A DNA stretch of 17,262 bases, from NCBI GenBank assembly GCA_025965735.1, contig JAOPWK010000139.1:1-17262 (forward strand), given 5' to 3'. The translations under genes were made by a program, and so were the position numbers. Origin of the DNA: Frankiales bacterium (GTDB taxonomy: Bacteria; Actinomycetota; Actinomycetes; Mycobacteriales; SCTD01). Below, piece after piece: positions 13,304 through 17,262 of the stretch (position 1 is its first letter; the number at the start of each line of letters is the position of its first letter). The notes under the pieces are model-generated. The model did no database searches. It saw nothing but the letters and a program-made list of their open reading frames with translations, and was not told where the DNA came from.

Positions 13304-13942
13304 TTGCCGCTCGACCCGCCCGCCGTGCACCGCGGGCGTACGCAGCTGGACCTCGTCACCGCGCAGCTCGCGGCGATCGACGCGTGGAACGACGCCCGGC
13401 GGGCGAGCGAGGCCGCGGCAGAGTCGTCCACCCTCACGAGGGAGATGCGGCTGGACCTCAGCCGCCGTACCGAGGCGTCCCGCCGCGAGCAGCAGGCGCT
13501 GCAGGCGCGGACCGAGCGGCAGCTGCGCGAGGCGGGTGACGTGCTCCCCGTGCGGGTACCGACGCGGGCCGTGCTGGCCCACCGCAACGCCTGGCTGCGC
13601 GAGGGCGTCGCCAAGCGGCTGGACGCTCACGGCGTCGCGGTCGTCGGCCTGTTCGACGACGGCGCCGAGGCCGCGGGCACCGTGGTGGCCGAGCAGCCCG
13701 ACCTCGTGCTGCTGGAGGACCGCCTGCCCACCCTGTCCGGCATCGAGGTGGTCCGCCGGGTCCGGACCTACGCGCCGGAGGCGATCGTGGGGGCGCAGTG
13801 CCTGGACGGCGACGGCATCCGCGCGCTCGTGGACGCAGGTGCCCAGGCCGTGTTCACCCGCCGGATCCCGCCGCAGGACATCGCCGACCAGCTGCTCGAG
13901 TGCCTGCTCGCCGGCGACCGCGTGCCGGTGGCCGTGAACTAG
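13304..13942 (+). CDS. coiled-coil protein with degenerate receiver domain
   Basis: This 212-residue protein starts at a TTG preceded by a good GGAGG (13293-13297). Residues 1-85 are charged and predicted helical, with long Arg/Glu/Ala/Gln stretches that look like a coiled coil. Residues 87-205 resemble a CheY-type receiver: VLAHRNAWLREGVAKRL, PDLVLLEDRLPTLSGIEVV, DAGAQAVFTRR. The phosphorylation residues are all altered. The N-terminal acidic pair is R94-N95, the phosphoacceptor Asp is E138, the switch Thr/Ser is Q165, and the conserved Lys is R186. There is no DNA-binding domain after the receiver. It is therefore probably a phosphorylation-independent pseudo-receiver used for protein contacts, or one locked active by the Glu. 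It has its own likely promoter and lies between yebC and ruvC. Its partner is unknown. Confidence 0.75.
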   Translation: MPLDPPAVHRGRTQLDLVTAQLAAIDAWNDARRASEAAAESSTLTREMRLDLSRRTEASRREQQALQARTERQLREAGDVLPVRVPTRAVLAHRNAWLREGVAKRLDAHGVAVVGLFDDGAEAAGTVVAEQPDLVLLEDRLPTLSGIEVVRRVRTYAPEAIVGAQCLDGDGIRALVDAGAQAVFTRRIPPQDIADQLLECLLAGDRVPVAVN

Positions 13943-13981
13943 CTGCGGGCGCGCCTTCCGGCCGTCACGGCGGGCGGGCCG

Positions 13982-13987
13982 TACCGT
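13982..13987 (+). promoter_or_regulatory. candidate -10 of ruvCAB promoter
   Basis: TACCGT fits the TAnnnT pattern and would place the transcription start at about 13994, inside the LexA box, which is the usual arrangement for an SOS-repressed promoter. No convincing -35 element is visible. Confidence 0.35.
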
Positions 13988-13991
13988 TCGG

Positions 13992-14009
13992 CCCGAACAC
14001 CTGTTCGGG
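13992..14009 (+). promoter_or_regulatory. SOS box (LexA operator) upstream of ruvCAB
   Basis: CCCGAAC and GTTCGGG form perfect seven-base inverted arms around ACCT. The core CGAAC-N4-GTTCG matches the actinobacterial/Gram-positive LexA box (TCGAAC-N4-GTTCGA). It lies 16 bases before the ruvC GTG and just upstream of its GGAGG ribosome site (14013-14017). The ruv genes are well-known DNA-damage targets, so LexA repression of the whole ruvCAB operon is expected. Confidence 0.88.
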
Positions 14010-14024
14010 AGCGGAGGCGTACGC

Positions 14025-14537
14025 GTGCGAGTGCTCGGTGTGGACCCCGGGCTGACCCGGTGCGGCCTCGGCGTCGTGGAGGGGCGGCCCGGGCGGGCGG
14101 CTCTGGTGGCCGTGGGTGTGGCGACGACACCTGCCTCCGACGCGCTGGGGCTGCGGCTCGTCGCGCTCGAGCGGGTCTTCGAGGCGTGGCTGGACCTGCA
14201 CCAGCCGGACGCCGTCGCGGTGGAGCGGGTCTTCGCGCAGGCGAACGTGCGCACCGTCATGGGCACCGCTCAGGCCGGCGCCGTGGCCATCACCTGCGCC
14301 GCCCGCCGCGGTCTGCCGGTCGTGCTGCACACGCCGTCGGAGGTCAAGGCCGCCGTCACCGGCAACGGCCGGGCGGACAAGGCGCAGGTCGGCGCGATGG
14401 TCGCCCGGTTGCTGCGCCTGGAGGGGCCGCCCAAGCCGGCCGACGCCGCGGACGCGCTGGCGCTGGCCATCTGCTCGGTCTGGCGCTCCCCGGTGCAGGC
14501 GCGGCTGGCCGCGGCAGTGGCATCGGCGGAGCGTTGA
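14025..14537 (+). CDS. ruvC: Holliday junction resolvase RuvC
   Basis: This 170-residue endonuclease cuts four-way DNA junctions symmetrically as the last step of homologous recombination. The four catalytic acids of the RNase H-like fold are present: D7 in GVDPGLTRCG, E67 in AVERVFAQANVRT, and D140 and D143 in KPADAADALALAICS. The GTG start has a GGAGG seven bases upstream. The TGA stop overlaps the TTG start of ruvA. The gene is first in an SOS-controlled operon with ruvA and ruvB. Length is normal. Confidence 0.97.
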   Translation: MRVLGVDPGLTRCGLGVVEGRPGRAALVAVGVATTPASDALGLRLVALERVFEAWLDLHQPDAVAVERVFAQANVRTVMGTAQAGAVAITCAARRGLPVVLHTPSEVKAAVTGNGRADKAQVGAMVARLLRLEGPPKPADAADALALAICSVWRSPVQARLAAAVASAER

Positions 14538-15130
14538 TCGCCAGCGTCGAGGGCCGGGTCTCCGCGCTGACCGCTGACGGCGTGGTCGTCGTAGTGGGCG
14601 GCGTCGGCCTCGCGGTGCAGACGACGGCCGGCACCCGTGCGCGCCTGAGGGTGGGCGAGCAGGCGTTGCTGGCCACCAGCCTGGTGGTGCGCGAGGACAG
14701 CCTCACGCTGTACGGCTTCGGAGACGACGACGAGCGTGCGATGTTCGAGCTGCTGCAGACGGCCAGCGGGGTGGGGCCGCGCGTCGCGCAGGCGGTGCTG
14801 ACGGTGCACACGCCGGACGCCGTGCGCCGGGCGCTCGCGACCGAGGACCTCGCGGCGCTCTGCCTGGTGCCGGGCATCGGCAGGAAGGGCGCGCAGCGGA
14901 TGGTTCTGGAGCTCAAGGACAAGGCCGGGCTCCCCGGCGCCTCCGCCAGCCTGCCGGCACAGACCGGCTGGCGGGACACCGTGTCCCAGGCGCTGGTGGG
15001 ACTGGGCTGGAGCAGCGCGCAGGCCGACGAGGTCGTGAACGGCCTGGCCGCCGAGCACGCGGCGGCCACCGAGGCGGACGTGCCCGCGCTGCTGCGCCAG
15101 GCGCTGGCCCAGCTGGGCAGAGGCCGATGA
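14534..15130 (+). CDS. ruvA: Holliday junction branch migration subunit RuvA
   Basis: This 198-residue protein binds Holliday junctions as a tetramer and loads RuvB. It starts with an OB-fold beginning IASVEGRVSAL after the initiator, exactly where RuvA proteins read MIAS. This identifies the TTG at 14534 as the start, overlapping the ruvC stop as TTGA. Two helix-hairpin-helix DNA-binding motifs follow (ASGVGPRVAQAVL and VPGIGRKGAQRMVLEL). A linker and the small C-terminal RuvB-binding domain (TVSQALVGLGWSSAQADEVV) complete it. The stop overlaps the ruvB start. Confidence 0.97.
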   Translation: MIASVEGRVSALTADGVVVVVGGVGLAVQTTAGTRARLRVGEQALLATSLVVREDSLTLYGFGDDDERAMFELLQTASGVGPRVAQAVLTVHTPDAVRRALATEDLAALCLVPGIGRKGAQRMVLELKDKAGLPGASASLPAQTGWRDTVSQALVGLGWSSAQADEVVNGLAAEHAAATEADVPALLRQALAQLGRGR

Positions 15131-16203
15131 CCCCGGAGGAGCTGGCGGCGCGGGAGGCCGCAGAGCTGGACGCGCGGCTGGTGGAGTCCGGCGCGCCGGA
15201 CGAGGAGCGGGTCGTCGAGGCGGCCCTGCGGCCACGTCGCCTCGACGAGTTCGTCGGCCAGGAGCGGGTGCGCGAGCAGGTCTCGCTGGTGCTGGAGAGC
15301 GCCCGGCGCCGGGGCCGCCCTCCGGACCACGTGCTGCTCTCCGGCGCCCCCGGCCTCGGCAAGACCTCCCTCGCAATGATCATCGCGGCGGAGCTCGGCG
15401 CCGGCATCCGCATCACCAGCGGCCCGGCCCTCGAACGGGCCGGGGACCTGGCGGCGCTGGTGTCCAGCCTGACGGCCGGCGAGGTGCTGTTCATCGACGA
15501 GATCCACCGGATCAGCCGTCCCGCGGAGGAGTTGCTCTACGTCGCGATGGAGGACTTCCGCGTCGACGTCATCGTCGGCAAGGGGCCCGGCTCCACGGCG
15601 ATCCCGCTCGAGGTCGAGCCGTTCACCCTGGTCGGCGCGACGACCCGGTCCGGGCTGCTCACCGGTCCGCTGCGGGACCGCTTCGGCTTCACCGCGCACA
15701 TGGAGCCCTACACGCCGGCCGAGCTCGAGCGGGTGCTCGCCCGCAGCGCCGGGCTCCTCGGGGTCGACCTGCGCCCGGACGGCGGGCACGAGATCGCCGG
15801 CCGCTCCCGCGGCACGCCCCGCATCGCCAACCGGCTGCTGCGCCGGGTCCGCGACTACGCCGAGGTACGCGCGGACGGCGTCGTGGACCGGGCGACCGCA
15901 CGGCGCGCGCTGGAGGTCTACGACGTCGACGAGCTGGGGTTGGACCGGCTCGACCGCGAGGTGCTCAGCGCGCTGGTGCGCCGCTTCGGCGGCGGTCCGG
16001 TGGGGCTGTCCACGCTGGCGGTGGCCGTCAGCGAGGAGCCGGAGACGGTCGAGGAGGTCGCCGAGCCGTTCCTCGTCCGCTCCGGGCTGATCGTGCGCAC
16101 CCCGCGCGGGCGCATGGCCACGCCCGCCGCGTGGCGGCACCTCGGGCTGACCCCGCCGGGCCCGGTCGACGTCCTCCCGCTCGACCTGGGCGACGCCGGC
16201 TGA
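15127..16203 (+). CDS. ruvB: Holliday junction branch migration ATPase RuvB
   Basis: This 358-residue AAA+ motor pulls DNA through the RuvA-junction complex. It has Walker A GAPGLGKT at 73-80, Walker B DEIH at 124-127, and the sensor and arginine-finger region GATTRSGLL...PLRDRFG. A C-terminal winged-helix domain follows (FGGGPVGLSTLA; TPRGRMATPAAWRHLG). RPRRLDEFVGQERVREQ is the standard RuvB N-terminal region. The ATG overlaps the ruvA stop (ATGA). Length and motifs are normal. Confidence 0.98.
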   Translation: MTPEELAAREAAELDARLVESGAPDEERVVEAALRPRRLDEFVGQERVREQVSLVLESARRRGRPPDHVLLSGAPGLGKTSLAMIIAAELGAGIRITSGPALERAGDLAALVSSLTAGEVLFIDEIHRISRPAEELLYVAMEDFRVDVIVGKGPGSTAIPLEVEPFTLVGATTRSGLLTGPLRDRFGFTAHMEPYTPAELERVLARSAGLLGVDLRPDGGHEIAGRSRGTPRIANRLLRRVRDYAEVRADGVVDRATARRALEVYDVDELGLDRLDREVLSALVRRFGGGPVGLSTLAVAVSEEPETVEEVAEPFLVRSGLIVRTPRGRMATPAAWRHLGLTPPGPVDVLPLDLGDAG

Positions 16204-16213
16204 GCGTGATCCC

Positions 16214-16228
16214 TAGTGTGGGCGCATG
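16214..16228 (+). promoter_or_regulatory. candidate leaderless promoter -10 for yajC
   Basis: TAGTGT at 16214-16219 fits TAnnnT and stands exactly six bases before the yajC ATG. The spacing matches that seen upstream of the DUF3048 gene and suggests a leaderless transcript. No Shine-Dalgarno sequence lies between. This would let yajC and apt be expressed independently of SOS-controlled ruvCAB. Confidence 0.4.
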
Positions 16229-16507
16229 ACCCCGCAGGACGTCGCCTTCTTCGCCGTGCTCGCGCTGGGCCTGTGGCTGCTGCTCATCCGCCCGCAGCGG
16301 GCCCGCGCCAAGGCCGCCGCCGAGGTGCGTGCGGGGCTGGCCGTCGGCGCGCGCGTCATGACGACCGCAGGGATCCACGCGACGGTGCTGGACCTCGACG
16401 GCGACGACGGCTCGCTGCTGCTGGAGGTGTCGCCCGGCGTGCCCGTGCGCTTCGCCGGAGCAGCGGTCGTGCGGATCGTCGAGCCGGCGCCGGGGGCCTC
16501 CAAGTGA
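16226..16507 (+). CDS. yajC: preprotein translocase accessory subunit YajC
   Basis: This 93-residue protein has one N-terminal membrane helix (about residues 6-21) followed by the family signature LLIRPQRARAKAAAE and the cytoplasmic block GARVMTTAGIHATVLDLD. YajC associates with SecDF and YidC at the SecYEG channel. The ATG is 22 bases after ruvB. Its stop overlaps the start of apt (GTGA). In most actinobacteria secD and secF follow directly; they are absent here. The C-terminus is short, without the long acidic tail seen in some relatives. Confidence 0.92.
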   Translation: MTPQDVAFFAVLALGLWLLLIRPQRARAKAAAEVRAGLAVGARVMTTAGIHATVLDLDGDDGSLLLEVSPGVPVRFAGAAVVRIVEPAPGASK

Positions 16508-17046
16508 GCCTGGACCTCGACGGACTGCTGCGCTCGCGGATCGTCGACGTCCCGGACTTCCCGACGCCGGGCGTGGTCTTCAAGGACATCTCGCCGCTGC
16601 TCGCCGACCACGTCGCCTTCGCCGGGGCGGTGGACGCGATCGTCGCGCACTGGCGGGGGCCGGGTCACAGCGGGAGGGTCGACAAGGTCGTGGGCATCGA
16701 GGCCCGCGGCTTCATCGTCGCGGCCCCGGTGGCGTACCACGTCGGCGCCGACTTCGTCCCGGTGCGCAAGCCCGGCAAGCTGCCGCTGGCCACGCACGAG
16801 ACGTCGTACGACCTCGAGTACGGCAGCAACGTCCTGCAGGTCCACCAGGAGGCGTTCACGCCAGGCGACCGGGTGCTCGTCGTGGACGACGTGCTGGCCA
16901 CCGGCGGAACCGCCGCGGCGGCCATGCGCCTGGTCGAGCAGGCCGGGGGAGTGGTCGTCGGGCTCAGCGTCCTGCTCGAGCTGACCTTCCTCGACGGCCG
17001 GGCCGCGCTGCCCGCCCGCGACGTGCACGCGCTGGTGACGTACTAG
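16504..17046 (+). CDS. apt: adenine phosphoribosyltransferase
   Basis: This 180-residue cytoplasmic enzyme salvages adenine by joining it to PRPP to give AMP and pyrophosphate. The N-terminal FPTPGVVFKDISPLL and the GIEARGFIVAAPVAYHVGA adenine/phosphate region are characteristic. The PRPP-binding motif VLVVDDVLATGGTA, with acidic pair D128-D129, is complete. The GTG start overlaps the yajC stop; the frame stays open upstream within yajC but the fold starts here. apt followed by relA is the usual actinobacterial order. Confidence 0.96.
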   Translation: MSLDLDGLLRSRIVDVPDFPTPGVVFKDISPLLADHVAFAGAVDAIVAHWRGPGHSGRVDKVVGIEARGFIVAAPVAYHVGADFVPVRKPGKLPLATHETSYDLEYGSNVLQVHQEAFTPGDRVLVVDDVLATGGTAAAAMRLVEQAGGVVVGLSVLLELTFLDGRAALPARDVHALVTY

Positions 17047-17082
17047 ACGGCTGGCCCCTCACACGGATCGACTGCTGCTCCC

Positions 17083-17088
17083 TACACT
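17083..17088 (+). promoter_or_regulatory. candidate -10 of the probable relA promoter
   Basis: TACACT is a good -10 hexamer in the 76-base gap after apt. CTCACA at 17058-17063 is a possible -35 but with a long 19-base spacer. The predicted leader of about 28 bases contains a GGGAG ribosome site at 17112-17116. Confidence 0.4.
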
Positions 17089-17122
17089 CGAGCTACACCC
17101 TCGACCAGGCTGGGAGCCGCCC

Positions 17123-17262
17123 GTGGCCTCGGACGCCCGCTCGGGGACGGCTGTGCCGGCCGCCCCCGTGGACCCGGCTCCTGCGGTGCCCCCCGCACCG
17201 CGCGCCGAGGATGTCCTCCCGACCGCCGACTCCGCGGTGCCGCCGGACGGTCCCGTCGCGAC
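17123..17262 (+). CDS. relA: probable (p)ppGpp synthetase/hydrolase RelA, N-terminal fragment
   Basis: Only the first 46 codons are in the window, starting at a GTG six bases after GGGAG. The visible part is a low-complexity Ala/Pro/Asp/Val-rich extension (MASDARSGTAVPAAPVDPAP) with no domain motif. Identification as the RelA/SpoT-family enzyme of the stringent response rests on synteny (apt-relA is conserved in actinobacteria) and on the fact that these enzymes often have such disordered N-terminal extensions. Third positions are nearly all G or C, supporting a coding frame. The gene runs off the end of the window. Confidence 0.6.
   Translation, partial: MASDARSGTAVPAAPVDPAPAVPPAPRAEDVLPTADSAVPPDGPVA

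Noticed and set aside
13715..13720. Asp139 as the phosphoacceptor of the receiver-like protein
   Set aside because: In alignment with LLD-x-R-x-P the phosphoacceptor position is Glu138; Asp139 is one residue late. The acidic pair, Thr and Lys partners are also missing, so normal phosphorylation is unlikely.
286..15900. Recurring GCGTAC/GGCGTACG words across the window as a repeat family or methylation motif
   Set aside because: They fall almost entirely at Tyr codons preceded by Ala or another codon ending in G, so codon-pair preference explains them; no regular spacing is seen.
14356..16140. Long minus-strand open frame across ruvC, ruvA and ruvB
   Set aside because: It is fully antisense to three certain genes, and its His/Gln/Arg-rich composition is typical of GC-driven shadow frames.
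17047..17122. Riboswitch or small RNA between apt and the probable relA
   Set aside because: The gap is only 76 bases and shows a plausible -10 and ribosome site but no convincing stem structure.
1..17262. Mobile elements, CRISPR arrays, tRNA or rRNA genes
   Set aside because: No transposase or integrase motifs, regularly spaced direct repeats, or tRNA-like cloverleaf sequences were seen on either strand by reading; genes fill nearly the whole window.

Overview
The window is a gene-dense stretch of a very high-GC chromosome. Nearly all codons end in G or C, GTG/TTG starts are common, and stop/start overlaps (ATGA, GTGA, TTGA, TAGTG) are frequent. Gene content and order (HIT, pgsA, patA, pimA, then pdxS, pdxT, yebC, ruvC, ruvA, ruvB, yajC, apt, a probable relA) match the conserved actinobacterial block known from Mycobacterium and Streptomyces. 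The host is therefore an actinomycete that makes phosphatidylinositol mannosides; the genus cannot be read from this sequence. I see no rRNA, tRNA, CRISPR array, insertion sequence or phage genes.

Layout: (1) 1-147 is the 3' end of a HIT-family (Ap4A phosphorylase-like) gene. (2) 147-4021 is a complete sugar-type ABC importer in an unusual order: MalG-like permease, lipoprotein binding protein, ATPase, MalF-like permease. Its genes are coupled to each other and to the HIT gene. (3) 4018-6349, minus strand, holds an EF-G-like GTPase (EFG2/FusA2 type) with substituted GTPase residues, followed by a small coiled-coil protein. This unit meets the ABC operon tail to tail at a shared CTAG. Regions 2 and 3 together interrupt the usual HIT-pgsA adjacency. 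(4) 6443-9652 is the phosphatidylinositol mannoside module: pgsA, patA, pimA and a membrane-anchored LemA-like protein, all overlapping or abutting, closed by a GC-rich hairpin. (5) 9716-10765 is a DUF3048 (YerB-like) lipoprotein. (6) 10841-12354 is pdxST, the vitamin B6 (PLP) synthase, with a perfect 20-bp palindrome at the predicted transcript start. (7) 12434-13186 is yebC. (8) 13304-13942 is a protein with a helical N-terminus and a receiver-like domain in which every canonical phosphorylation residue is replaced, including Asp to Glu at the phosphoacceptor site. (9) 14025-16203 is ruvCAB behind a perfect SOS (LexA) box. (10) 16226-17046 is yajC directly overlapping apt; the secD and secF genes that normally lie between them are absent. 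(11) 17123 onward is the start of a probable relA.

Most of the window is core chromosome. The points most worth a second look are the degenerate receiver protein between yebC and ruvC, the missing secDF, the palindrome at the pdxST transcript start, the apparent CTG start of the ABC ATPase, and the ABC/EFG2/coiled-coil segment set into the PIM locus. I did not find a clear multi-gene system of a wholly new kind.
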